From: Chloroflexota bacterium
GTDB taxonomy: Bacteria; Chloroflexota; Anaerolineae; Aggregatilineales; Phototrophicaceae
Length of the DNA stretch: 64,000 bases
Direction of reading: 5' to 3'
NCBI GenBank assembly: GCA_011525385.1
Contig: WTGF01000058.1
Coordinates: 1 to 64,000 of the forward strand
Shown: in pieces, positions 9,401 to 17,078 of the stretch
Position numbering within the stretch: the stretch's first letter is position 1
How the letters are laid out: every line of letters starts with the position of its first letter
Translations under genes and position numbers: made by a program
The notes under the pieces: model-generated
Database searches by the model: none
The model's input: only the letters and a program-made list of their open reading frames with translations
Told to the model about the DNA's origin: nothing

Positions 9401-9545
9401 GGCGAACGGCGAAGGGCACCGTACTTTCCGACGGGATCAGGATCAATTTCTGTTGCTGGCGCGCCGTCTCGTGGCGAATCAGCTCAGCTACGTCCGGATC
9501 TAGTTCCTCGATATCTCCGCGAAACAAGAAATCGTGATTTGGCAT
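6402..9545 (-). CDS. Fused serine hydroxymethyltransferase - glycine cleavage T protein (aminomethyltransferase)
   Basis: One uninterrupted 1047-residue frame. Residues about 1-440 are SHMT, with the PLP lysine K267 in SFTTHKTLNGPRG, YYKGTEYAN and the GEQGGPHVNAMAA region. Residues about 645-1047 are a complete GcvT (TPLHRLHGELGAKMAPFAGY, DVAHMGVFDV, SRTGYTGERVAYELF, KPFFVGKRAF). Residues about 485-600 look like a degenerate folate-binding/GcvT-like module. SHMT makes 5,10-methylene-THF plus glycine from serine, and T protein makes 5,10-methylene-THF plus ammonia from the H-bound aminomethyl group, so both products meet in one polypeptide. No separate gcvT or glyA is present in the window. 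The gene converges on the gcvH-P operon side, and no glycine aptamer precedes it. Confidence 0.92.
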   Translation of the reverse strand: MPNHDFLFRGDIEELDPDVAELIRHETARQQQKLILIPSESTVPFAVRHALSSSFHNIYAEGYPLEKTRGMNQEEILDYGERLPEFRRNADQRYYKGTEYANILESLARRRAAEVFAANGFKPEDLYVNVQPLSGAPANNAVYTALLDVGDTVMGMDLIMGGHLTHGSPVNRSGKTYNIVSYTINRETERLDYDQMMALAREHKPRLIIGGFSSYPFAPDWLAYREIADEVGAYLLADVAHVAGLIAAGLYPNPAGIADVVSFTTHKTLNGPRGAVLITHSKRLSNLIDRAVFPGEQGGPHVNAMAALAVALRLAQTEQFHQLQQQTLVNAKRLADKLASRGFHLPHGGTDTHLMVLDCDSVVGPDGTRLSGEMAARVLDLAGIVTNRQTIPGDTSALRPTGIRLGTPWVTQRGFRESEIDALGDIIADVLAACVPFSLTGRVRPLPRAKVDFDILQSAKIKARDLAGSIGIDNMAKADDYPHFYHLAAEDEDSCLEISVAGEAAKDFLHIALTSDLEALKDNESQATNILEKDGSAMASGKVARISATEYRLSLAGRANRAVAWLRSLSDGYLLFDESDVHAKLPGPVTVDVIGTGEPSMLAGIAGYAPKAYSVGCNGENFYSPTSETLPKFEPNVAAVDMLLETPLHRLHGELGAKMAPFAGYDMPLWYKSVSDEHAAVREDAGIFDVAHMGVFDVKGSGAELFLDTLTTNDVKRLKVGASHYTYFLDVDGIPLDDLMIYRLSADHFLVVVNASNNDKNWQWLNAVIEGEVMIDPRDPSRRIEGADRFELRDLRTRQWGGERRVDIALQGPKSRDYLLQLGGSDAHQAIVKGLKWAGVARVTLGGMDLILSRTGYTGERVAYELFAHPDQAAELFRKLVDLGVTPCGLAARDSLRTEAGLPLYGFELSGDLNMNPADAGFGAYVKLYKPFFVGKRAFIEYESRRAVQVSRFRMDNKRARPAHNGDPIVNARGRVVGIVTSCNIDSEGFQLGQAQMGKDFRKPGTKLSVFAGSARAKITGLGNLSIGKRVAMPEPVTILSRFPKRK

Positions 9546-9657
9546 GGGTGATGCAGAGCCTCACTCGTCCTTCAGTGGCTGCGATTCTATCATGCGCGTC
9601 GGGGCGATACTATGCGGAATCGGGATTAGCGGCTGACGCTAATCCGGCCTTCGGGCT

Positions 9658-10902
9658 TCAGGTGTCGATGGCGAATTGCGCTGGATCATCAAAGCGTTGG
9701 GTGCTGCAGCTTCGCTCTTCAATACAGGCTGAGATCGCCTCGGCGACGGTTTGCCCCAGCAGGGCCTCGACCTCGGCTCCATAGTGCCCGGTCGGTCCCC
9801 AGTATTTCTCATCCAGGTATTCCGGTCCCAGTGACTCGTCGAAAGGGATATAGCGATAGGTCTCACGCAGGTAGTCCAGCAAGTAACGGTAAGGCGACTG
9901 TCCGCCATTGTGGATATGCGCCACGTGTTGAGGCAAGGGAAGATGTACGACGAAGAAATCCGCAGCGCGCTCAACCACATCGGCCGCGAAGGCATCTATA
10001 ATGGCCTTGCCCACTTTGCCCCGTTCGGAAGCGGGTCCATAATCCGCCTCGCCCCCGCCCTCTTGCGCTTTAGTCAATTGGTAAATGAATGCGCCTAGTC
10101 GACTGCTCAGCCACCATTTCGAGACGACGTCCCGGCTACGATAATAGTCTTCGTAAGCCGCTAAGGGGTGGCTAGCGAAAGCCTCGAATGTGGCGACCAT
10201 CCGCTCGGGCGGCAAAGCGGGCGCGTTTATTAGGTCCAGGTTGCCGTTGCTGACGATAAATCGCGGCTTGGAAAACGGGATGCTGGGTCCGTGAATGTAG
10301 AGAATCCGAAACACATTGACGTTGCGATCCAGGTTTTCCGGCTGAAAGCCAAAGATGACGATATCGGGCTGAAACTGCTGGCCGATCGCTCCCCAGCGCA
10401 GGAAAGCCTGCCCCATATCGTAGCCGCCCACGCCGAAGTTCATCACTTCCGCGCGCATGCCCTGCTGCCGAAGGGCCAGCTCGAGTTGATTGGTCCACAC
10501 CTGGTCATCGTTGACATCGTCCCCCGCGGTGAAGGAATCCCCGAAGGCGGCAATACGCAGGGTGTCGGGAAGCGGATCTATGCTGTATTCGTATTGCGAT
10601 CGCATGCCGGAGCTATTGACCGTGAACGTGCCCTGATGGCGCAGCGAATTCGGGCGATAGGTCCATCCGGTCCGCTGGTCGTACAGAATGGTCGCTGTAT
10701 CCACGTTATGGAGATAAGCGTCGATCCCTTCTTTAAGACGATTTATCGGCAATACGTAGGGCTCGAGCGTGTAGCCCAGGAAGGAGAATTGACCGTCTGA
10801 GTCGACCGTGCCCGCAACGCGAATGATGACCTCTAGCAGCATCAGCGCCAAAGCCAAACTGATGCAGACTATAAGCATGTTGATGACGATTTGTCTGATC
10901 AA
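9658..10902 (-). CDS. Membrane-anchored SGNH/GDSL hydrolase-like protein, paralogue 1
   Basis: A 414-residue protein with one N-terminal membrane segment (about residues 6-28) and an extracytoplasmic SGNH-type domain. The nucleophile block reads RIAAFGDSFTAGDDV, the Gly block NFGVGGYDMGQ, the Asn block FGFQPENLDRN, and a C-terminal His occurs in GPTGHYGAEVE. Such proteins are esterases or carbohydrate O-acetyl transferases/hydrolases; the substrate is unknown. It is strongly similar along its length to the next gene upstream, so this is a tandem duplication. The genes are 69 bp apart if the upstream stop at 10972 is used, and probably cotranscribed. A stem GGATTAGCG/CGCTAATCC lies just downstream. 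Confidence 0.78.
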   Translation of the reverse strand: MIRQIVINMLIVCISLALALMLLEVIIRVAGTVDSDGQFSFLGYTLEPYVLPINRLKEGIDAYLHNVDTATILYDQRTGWTYRPNSLRHQGTFTVNSSGMRSQYEYSIDPLPDTLRIAAFGDSFTAGDDVNDDQVWTNQLELALRQQGMRAEVMNFGVGGYDMGQAFLRWGAIGQQFQPDIVIFGFQPENLDRNVNVFRILYIHGPSIPFSKPRFIVSNGNLDLINAPALPPERMVATFEAFASHPLAAYEDYYRSRDVVSKWWLSSRLGAFIYQLTKAQEGGGEADYGPASERGKVGKAIIDAFAADVVERAADFFVVHLPLPQHVAHIHNGGQSPYRYLLDYLRETYRYIPFDESLGPEYLDEKYWGPTGHYGAEVEALLGQTVAEAISACIEERSCSTQRFDDPAQFAIDT

Positions 10903-10971
10903 AACGGGCTAACCCTTTTGTGGGGAATCAATTGATTTCACTGCGGATGTATTGACTATTGGCGCAGTTCC

Positions 10972-12216
10972 TTACTCTTGTCGGTGGAAAGATAACGTTT
11001 CGCTATCAGCGAAGCGTGGCAATGCGCAACCCAGATTCTCGATGCATGACGCTATTTTCTCCGCTACAATCCGCGCGACCAGGTGATTTATTTCTGGCCC
11101 GTAATGATGAGTAGCGTCCCAGTATTTTCGTTCTGTGTATTGGCTGCCGAGATGATCTACCATATCAACGAAGCGATAGTTTTCGTTGATATAGTTTAGC
11201 AGATAACTGAAGGGCGAGGCCTTGCCATCGCGCAGGTTTTGCAAATGTTCGCGCTGGGGCAGGTGGACGACGAAGAACTCGGCTCCACCGCTTTTTGCGC
11301 TCTCGGCAAAGGCGTCTACGATCGCCTTGCCAAGCTCGCCGCGCTCGCTGCCGGGCCCATAGTCTAACCTTGCGCCACCATGAGATTGTACGAGCGCATT
11401 GATGAAGCTTGCCAGACGACTTGGCGCCCACCACTGCGAGACGAATTCGTGACTTTCGTAGTGAGCTTCGTAGGCGGCCAGGGGATGACTTGCGAAGGAC
11501 GAATACACCTGTTTTAGTTCTGCGGTCGGCAATGTAGGTACATTGTATAGAGCGAGCTTGTCGTCTTGCAGCAGGAATCGTGGTTTGGAGAATGGGACTT
11601 CGACTCGCTTGTAATATAGTGGACGAAACACATTTACGTTTCGGTCCAGGTTCTCGGGCTGAAATGCAAATAGGACAAGATCCGGATTGTAGGCGCGGCC
11701 CAGCTTCTGCCAGCGGAGATAGGCCTGGTCCATACCGAATCCTCCCACGCCGAAGTTTAGCGCCTCCACCCGCATGCCCAAGCGCTTAAGTTCTACTTCC
11801 AGTCGTTTTACCCAGACTTGTTCGTCGTTGACACCAGTGCCGGCGACAAAGGAATCGCCAAATGCGGCGATGCGCAATGTATCGTGTCGAGGGTGCTGAT
11901 CATAATCGACTCGTGATCGCAGCCCTCCGGCGTTGATTGTGAAACTGCCTGCCTGCCTGGTCGAATTTGGACGCAGGGCCCATCCAGTGTTCTCGTCGTA
12001 AATGATGGTGGCCTTACGCTCATTCTCGATATAGGCGTCAACGATGTGGTGTAGCCGTTCGACATTGATGGCATAAGGCTCTAGCGGATAGCCGCGAAAG
12101 CTGAATTGGCCGTCGGCGCCTGTGGCGCCGCCGATTCGGATAATGATTTCCAACAGTAGCAGGGCGAAAACCAAACCGAGGCATCCAACCAGTATGTTTG
12201 CGAGTATTCGTTTCAT
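10972..12216 (-). CDS. Membrane-anchored SGNH/GDSL hydrolase-like protein, paralogue 2
   Basis: A 414-residue paralogue of the preceding gene with the same order of parts: N-terminal membrane anchor MKRILANILVGCLGLVFALL, the FRGYPLEPY segment, the RIAAFGDSFVAGTG nucleophile block, NFGVGGFGMDQ, FAFQPENLDRN, and DATHHYGPEIN near the C-terminus. I chose the ATG at 12216 because it aligns with the start of paralogue 1. The frame is open up to a TTG at 12279, but the extra 21 residues have no counterpart. The AT-rich stretch upstream probably carries the promoter for the pair. Confidence 0.78.
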   Translation of the reverse strand: MKRILANILVGCLGLVFALLLLEIIIRIGGATGADGQFSFRGYPLEPYAINVERLHHIVDAYIENERKATIIYDENTGWALRPNSTRQAGSFTINAGGLRSRVDYDQHPRHDTLRIAAFGDSFVAGTGVNDEQVWVKRLEVELKRLGMRVEALNFGVGGFGMDQAYLRWQKLGRAYNPDLVLFAFQPENLDRNVNVFRPLYYKRVEVPFSKPRFLLQDDKLALYNVPTLPTAELKQVYSSFASHPLAAYEAHYESHEFVSQWWAPSRLASFINALVQSHGGARLDYGPGSERGELGKAIVDAFAESAKSGGAEFFVVHLPQREHLQNLRDGKASPFSYLLNYINENYRFVDMVDHLGSQYTERKYWDATHHYGPEINHLVARIVAEKIASCIENLGCALPRFADSETLSFHRQE

Positions 12217-12551
12217 CGCATTAGGCCTGCCCCGAGGCAGCCATTCGCAATTCAATACCTGAGGATGAATGAAAGGCAAATTGATCAGGTAATAATCATA
12301 TCATTATTTCAGTAGTTATACTATTATAAAGTTAATATACTATACTTGTAATAGATGCTAGGTACTGTGGCAAATTCACCCACTTTCATTCCCAGCTTCT
12401 TGGCCCCCATCAAGAGGAAAGGGGAGCGTCTCCCATGCAAAACTAGCGCCAGTAGAGTTGAAATCAGTCCTGTAAGTCAGTTGTGGGGACGACTGACGGT
12501 CTAGTGTCGGCGGTCGTGTGTTGCGAGGGACGGCCGAAAGAATAAAGGACT
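12217..12551. other. Intergenic region between divergent SGNH pair and EF-G gene
   Basis: Positions 12285-12360 are strikingly AT-rich compared with the surroundings and contain several TATACT/TATAAT-like hexamers on both strands. This is likely promoter DNA for the leftward SGNH pair. Near 12490-12516 lies a weak copy of the cgactgacggtc-agtgtc repeat family. I see no gene; the 60-codon frame at 12376-12558 has no coding features. Confidence 0.45.
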
Positions 12552-12580
12552 TTGACAATCCCGCGGCAGGCCATTAAAAT
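12552..12580 (+). promoter_or_regulatory. Consensus sigma70 promoter of the EF-G gene
   Basis: A perfect -35 TTGACA (12552-12557), 17-bp spacer and -10 TAAAAT (12575-12580) lie 85 bp upstream of the start codon. Confidence 0.8.
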
Positions 12581-12591
12581 CCCACCCAGCC

Positions 12592-12612
12592 GCGGCTCGT
12601 TTTTCGAGCCGC
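12592..12612 (+). other. Hairpin in the 5' leader of the EF-G gene
   Basis: An 8-bp perfect stem GCGGCTCG (12592-12599) / CGAGCCGC (12605-12612) closes a five-T loop, starting about at the expected transcription start. No T-run follows, so it is not a terminator. It may stabilise the mRNA 5' end. Confidence 0.55.
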
Positions 12613-12664
12613 ATTCTGTCAGCGATCAAATCTCAAAGGCACTCTATTTGGAGGCGAGCCCGCC

Positions 12665-14731
12665 ATGAATGAATATCAATCGGAGAAAATTAGAAATGTC
12701 GCTCTTGTCGGGCATCAAAGTTGTGGCAAGACTTCGCTGGTCGAGGCGCTCCTGTTCAGTTGCGGCGCTACGACGCGTCTTGGCAACATATCCGAAGGCA
12801 ATATGGTTTCGGATTGGGACGACGAGGAAAAAGACCGTGGACTGTCGCTTTCCACATCTTTGGTGCCCGTTGAGTTTGACGAAACAAAGATAAATGTGCT
12901 GGATACCCCCGGCTTTACCGATTTTCAGGGCGAACTGAAAAACGCGATCCGTGTCGCCGATGCGGTGATTGTGGTCGTGGATGCAGTCTCCGGCGTCGAA
13001 GTCGGTACGGAGTTGGCCTGGGAATATGCCCGAGCCTATGAGCAGCCTATCATTGTCGTGATCAACAAAATGGATCGCGATAACGCCAACTACGAAGAAG
13101 TGCTGGAGCAATTGCGCAATCAGTTTGATGACTATAAATTTGTGCCGATCATGCTGCCTATTGGTCAAGAGGCGGATTTCAAGGGCGTAGCAAATGCGCT
13201 GACGCAAAAGGCGTACTATGAGGCGGGCTCCGAACGCTCCGATCTGCCAGATGACTATGTCGACGACTTGGAAGAAGCGCACATGGAATTGATGGAAGCA
13301 GCCGCGGAAGCCGATGACGCGCTCTTGGAGAAGTATTTTGAAGAGGAGACTTTGTCCTTCGACGAGATCCGCGAGGGCATGCGCAAAGCCTCGCGTTCGC
13401 CCGAACTAAAGACGGTTCCTGTCTTCGCGGCGTCTTCAACGGAGAACATCGGCACCATCCCCTTACTGGAAGCGCTTGTCGCCTATACCACGGCGCCGAC
13501 GGAACGATCGGTCAGAATCACCCGCGGGGACGAACTTGATGTGCTGGAAGATCCGCATAGTGATGATGGACCGCTGGCCGCATATGTCTTTAAGACGCTG
13601 AACGATCGCTTTGTGGGAACGCTCAATTACTTCCGCATATTCTCGGGAACAATGTCGAACGATGGGCGTTATCACAATGCCAACAGCGGTGAAGATGAAC
13701 GCTTCAACTCGCTGTTTGTGATGCGTGGAAAAGAACAGATACCCGTGCAAACGCTTCATGCCGGCGACATTGGCGTAGTTGCCAAGTTGACAGACACCAA
13801 GACCGGGGACACCTTTGCCGATAACGGAAGCGAGGTAAGAATCGCGCCGCCGGAGTTCCCCGCGCCCTTGTACATGGTGGCGGTCGCGCCGCGAGCGCAA
13901 GCCGACAGCGCCAAGATGGGGCCGACGCTCAGCAATCTCTGCGATGCGGATCCCACTTTGCGTTGGCGGCAAGATCGAGATACCCGCCAGACTGTACTTG
14001 AAGGTATGGGCCAGATCCACCTCGACGTCACATTGAAGCGCGCGGCATCTCTCGGCGTCAACATTGATACGGATATGCCCAAGGTGCCATACCGCGAAAC
14101 GATCACGGGCAATGCCGAATCCAGTTATACGCACAAGAAGCAGACCGGTGGCGCGGGACAATATGGCCGCGTCGATCTCAAAGTGGAACCTGCGGGAGAA
14201 GGCTTCGAGTTCGAGTCCTCCGTTTTCGGCGGCGCGATTTCGCAACAGTTTGTGTCGTCGACGGAAAAAGGCATTCGAGGCGTGCTGTCCGACGGCGTTA
14301 TCGCCGGTTATCCGGTAGAACGCGTCAAGGTAATCGTGTTTGACGGCAAAGAGCATCCGGTGGATTCGAAAGACATCGCCTTTCAGATAGCGGGTCGCGA
14401 AGCGTTTCGAGCGGCCTTCCGCAAAGCCAAGCCAGTGTTGTTGGAGCCGATCATGGACGTCCGCATCACCGTTCCCGAGGCGATGATGGGCGACATCATG
14501 AGCGATCTCAACACGCGTCGGGGTCGCGTGCAAGGGATGGATACGGTCGGGTTCAAGAGCGTGGTTACTGCCGAGGTGCCGCTGGCGGAGATGCTGCGTT
14601 ACGGAAACGACTTGCGCTCAATGACCGGCGGACGCGGCATCTACACGATGGATTTCAATCGTTATGACCGCGTGCCTACTTATGTCCAGGAAGAGATTGT
14701 CGCTGAGGTAGAAGCGGCAGCCGAACAATAA
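12665..14731 (+). CDS. fusA: Elongation factor G family GTPase (EF-G paralogue)
   Basis: A 688-residue translational GTPase with all five EF-G domains: G domain with P-loop GHQSCGKTS (about 16-24), switch RGLSLS (58-63), DTPG (80-83) and NKMD (134-137), then domain II, and the III-V region ending MLRYGNDLRSMTGGRG. The P-loop and switch I differ from canonical EF-G (AHIDAGKTT, RGITI), and the gene is not in a str operon with rpsL/rpsG/tuf. It therefore looks like an EF-G-like paralogue rather than the housekeeping copy. The role may be ribosome recycling or stress translation, but this is inference. It has a consensus promoter, a leader hairpin and a ggagg ribosome site. Confidence 0.88.
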   Translation: MNEYQSEKIRNVALVGHQSCGKTSLVEALLFSCGATTRLGNISEGNMVSDWDDEEKDRGLSLSTSLVPVEFDETKINVLDTPGFTDFQGELKNAIRVADAVIVVVDAVSGVEVGTELAWEYARAYEQPIIVVINKMDRDNANYEEVLEQLRNQFDDYKFVPIMLPIGQEADFKGVANALTQKAYYEAGSERSDLPDDYVDDLEEAHMELMEAAAEADDALLEKYFEEETLSFDEIREGMRKASRSPELKTVPVFAASSTENIGTIPLLEALVAYTTAPTERSVRITRGDELDVLEDPHSDDGPLAAYVFKTLNDRFVGTLNYFRIFSGTMSNDGRYHNANSGEDERFNSLFVMRGKEQIPVQTLHAGDIGVVAKLTDTKTGDTFADNGSEVRIAPPEFPAPLYMVAVAPRAQADSAKMGPTLSNLCDADPTLRWRQDRDTRQTVLEGMGQIHLDVTLKRAASLGVNIDTDMPKVPYRETITGNAESSYTHKKQTGGAGQYGRVDLKVEPAGEGFEFESSVFGGAISQQFVSSTEKGIRGVLSDGVIAGYPVERVKVIVFDGKEHPVDSKDIAFQIAGREAFRAAFRKAKPVLLEPIMDVRITVPEAMMGDIMSDLNTRRGRVQGMDTVGFKSVVTAEVPLAEMLRYGNDLRSMTGGRGIYTMDFNRYDRVPTYVQEEIVAEVEAAAEQ

Positions 14732-14738
14732 GACGTAC

Positions 14739-14769
14739 TCGGGCGGGATCAACAGATCTCGCCCGCTTT
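14739..14769. terminator. Bidirectional terminator between EF-G gene and ftsH
   Basis: CGGGCGGGATC (14740-14750) pairs with GATCTCGCCCG (14755-14765, one G-U), with a short aaca loop and tttctc after it. It sits in the 39-bp gap between two convergent stop codons. Confidence 0.7.
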
Positions 14770-14770
14770 C

Positions 14771-16786
14771 TCATTGTTCAACTTCCAAGTCTTCCGCTGT
14801 GTTCGAGCCGTTATGCTCGGCGGCCTGCGGTTCACGCAGGTGTTGAGCGACTGTATCCGGCAGAACGTCGGCCGCGTCATCCTCTATATCGAGGATGCGC
14901 AGAATCTCTTCGCGTTCCACCGTTTCCTTCTCCAGTAACGCCGCCGCGAGTTGGTCGAGTTCTTCGCGATTGTCTTCAATCAACTCACGTGTTTCTTGAT
15001 AGGCGACGTCGATGATGCGTTTGATCTCTGCGTCAAGTTTCGAGGCGGTATCGTCGCTGTAATCTCGGCCGCTGGCGATGGCATAGCCCAGGAAAGGCTG
15101 TTCGGAGTCGTCGCCGTAATTGACCATGCCCACCGAATCGCTCATGCCAAACATTTTCACCATATTGCGCGCGATTTGCGTCACTTGCTGGATATCGTTG
15201 GCGGCGCCCGTCGTGACGTCATCAAAGACGATCTCTTCGGCAATGCGTCCCGCCAAACCGACGCGGATGAAGGCTTCCAATTGCTTGCGCGATTGATGGA
15301 GCGAGTCGTCCTTGGGCATATAGAAGGCGACGCCGAGCGCGCGCCCGCGCGGGATGATCGTGGTCTTTAGCAGAGCCATCGCGTCCGGGATCAGGAAGGA
15401 GACGAGGGCATGTCCAGCCTCGTGATAGGCGGTAATCTTGCGATCCTTCTCGTTGGACAGCGGGGGTCGCTTGGTGCCCAGACGGATACGCTCGTAAGCG
15501 GTTGTGAAATCCGACATGGTGATCAAACGACGATCAAAACGCGCCGCGTTCATGGCGGCTTCGTTGGCGAGATTGGCGATGTCCGCTCCCGAGAATCCAA
15601 TTGTGGCGCGGGCCATCGACTCCAACTCGACGTTGTTCGCCATCGGCTTATTCTTGGTATGAATCTTGAGGATATCGTGACGGCCCTTCACGTCCGGCAG
15701 ATCGACAGTGATCTGTCGATCAAAACGGCCGGGACGAAGCAGAGCGGGATCCAGCACATCCGGGCGATTCGTGGCGGCGATCATGACGATGTTGGTGTCG
15801 TTGTCAAAGCCGTCCATCTCTGAAAGCAACTGATTCAAGGTTTGCTCGCGTTCGTCGTGTCCGCCGCCCAAACCTGTGCCGCGCCGTCGACCCACGGCAT
15901 CAATCTCGTCAACAAAGATGATGGCCGGCGCGTTTTCCTTGGCGCGTTTGAAAAGGTCGCGGACGCGGGAAGCCCCGACACCGACGAACATTTCGACAAA
16001 TTCTGAGGCCGCGATGCTGAAGAAGGCGACATTGGCTTCACCGGCCACGGCGCGCGCCATCATTGTTTTGCCCGTGCCTGGAGGTCCGATCAACAGGACG
16101 CCGCGCGGCACTTTAGCGCCGACTTTGACATATTTCTCGGGCTGCTTGAGAAAATCTACAACTTCTTCCAGTTCCATCTTGGCAGCGTCTTGCCCGGCAA
16201 CATCCTCAAAACGGATTGACGGCATCTCCGGCGTTTTTTCGCGCGCTTGCGATTGACCGAAGGAAAAGATACCGTTCATCTGGCCTTGCGCGCGTCTGCC
16301 CATCCAGACGAAAAAACCGATGATCAGCACGAGCGGCAAGAAGTTGATGAGCAGCGAAAGCAAGATCGACGGTTCGTTTGGCGTGGCATGAATGTTGACG
16401 CGATTCTCGTTTGCCAATTGACGCAACTCGTCGGCGCCGCCAGGAGGCAAGTTGGCGTTGAAGCGGCTAATGTTCTGTGTCCGGCCGGATGGACTGGTAA
16501 CGATTACGCTCCGTGCGAATCGGCCATTGACGCCCGTTTCACCCTGGAAGTCCAGCAGGGCGACATTCTGTTGCCGCAACTGTTCGTAAACAACCGAGTA
16601 GGAAACCTCGGGCGTGGAAGTCAGCCCGCCGAACAAGCCTGGCGAACTGAGCAGCGCCAACAGCATAACCAGAACCAGCAATCCGGGTGAAACCCATTTT
16701 CGCCAATTGGGGGGGCGCTGTGGGGGGCGACTGGGTCCGTCGCCACCCTGACTCTCGTCGTTATCGTTATTTTCCCAAAACTGCAT
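14771..16786 (-). CDS. ftsH: ATP-dependent zinc metalloprotease FtsH
   Basis: A 671-residue membrane-anchored AAA+ protease that degrades membrane and some soluble proteins. Membrane segments lie at about 34-50 and 141-161 around an extracytoplasmic domain. The AAA domain has Walker A GPPGTGKT (234-241) and the pore/SRH region [19 protein letters not shown]. The M41 peptidase zinc site is HEAGH (near 456). A proline/glycine-rich N-terminal tail (about residues 11-30) precedes the first membrane segment. The length is normal and the C-terminus is acidic. A -10 TATAAT lies about 40 bp upstream of the ATG on this strand. Confidence 0.97.
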   Translation of the reverse strand: MQFWENNDNDESQGGDGPSRPPQRPPNWRKWVSPGLLVLVMLLALLSSPGLFGGLTSTPEVSYSVVYEQLRQQNVALLDFQGETGVNGRFARSVIVTSPSGRTQNISRFNANLPPGGADELRQLANENRVNIHATPNEPSILLSLLINFLPLVLIIGFFVWMGRRAQGQMNGIFSFGQSQAREKTPEMPSIRFEDVAGQDAAKMELEEVVDFLKQPEKYVKVGAKVPRGVLLIGPPGTGKTMMARAVAGEANVAFFSIAASEFVEMFVGVGASRVRDLFKRAKENAPAIIFVDEIDAVGRRRGTGLGGGHDEREQTLNQLLSEMDGFDNDTNIVMIAATNRPDVLDPALLRPGRFDRQITVDLPDVKGRHDILKIHTKNKPMANNVELESMARATIGFSGADIANLANEAAMNAARFDRRLITMSDFTTAYERIRLGTKRPPLSNEKDRKITAYHEAGHALVSFLIPDAMALLKTTIIPRGRALGVAFYMPKDDSLHQSRKQLEAFIRVGLAGRIAEEIVFDDVTTGAANDIQQVTQIARNMVKMFGMSDSVGMVNYGDDSEQPFLGYAIASGRDYSDDTASKLDAEIKRIIDVAYQETRELIEDNREELDQLAAALLEKETVEREEILRILDIEDDAADVLPDTVAQHLREPQAAEHNGSNTAEDLEVEQ

Positions 16787-16824
16787 CTAGCGATTTGACT
16801 TTCGACAACTTGGTTTATGCCTGA

Positions 16825-16830
16825 ATTATA
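16825..16830 (-). promoter_or_regulatory. Possible -10 element of ftsH
   Basis: A perfect TATAAT on the minus strand lies 39 bp upstream of the ftsH start. The nearest TTGCAC-like -35 is 20 bp away, so the promoter is incomplete by consensus. Confidence 0.4.
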
Positions 16831-17078
16831 GCGTATTGCAACTGAGAATTGTGCAAAAACTATCTTAGAAACGAGTGCATAGGGGCACGATTCAAGGCTT
16901 GTCGCACCATGATAGCATGTAATTTGTCGAATTGCGTGTGGCGATTTCATCCATCCATCATAGATATCAAGCGAGGCGGCAACTGGCCCAACATGAACAA
17001 AAGCGACTTCTCAACTGAGGAATGTCCGCTATCCTTACGAAGCAACTACTTGATTACGCTGACGGAATACGGGGACAA

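Noticed and set aside
12376..12558. 60-codon minus-strand frame in the gap before the EF-G gene
   Set aside because: It overlaps a promoter and a repeat remnant, and its composition is low-complexity Ser/Pro/Arg.
13463..14533. 356-codon minus-strand frame over the EF-G gene
   Set aside because: Antisense to conserved EF-G domains, with no coding signature of its own.
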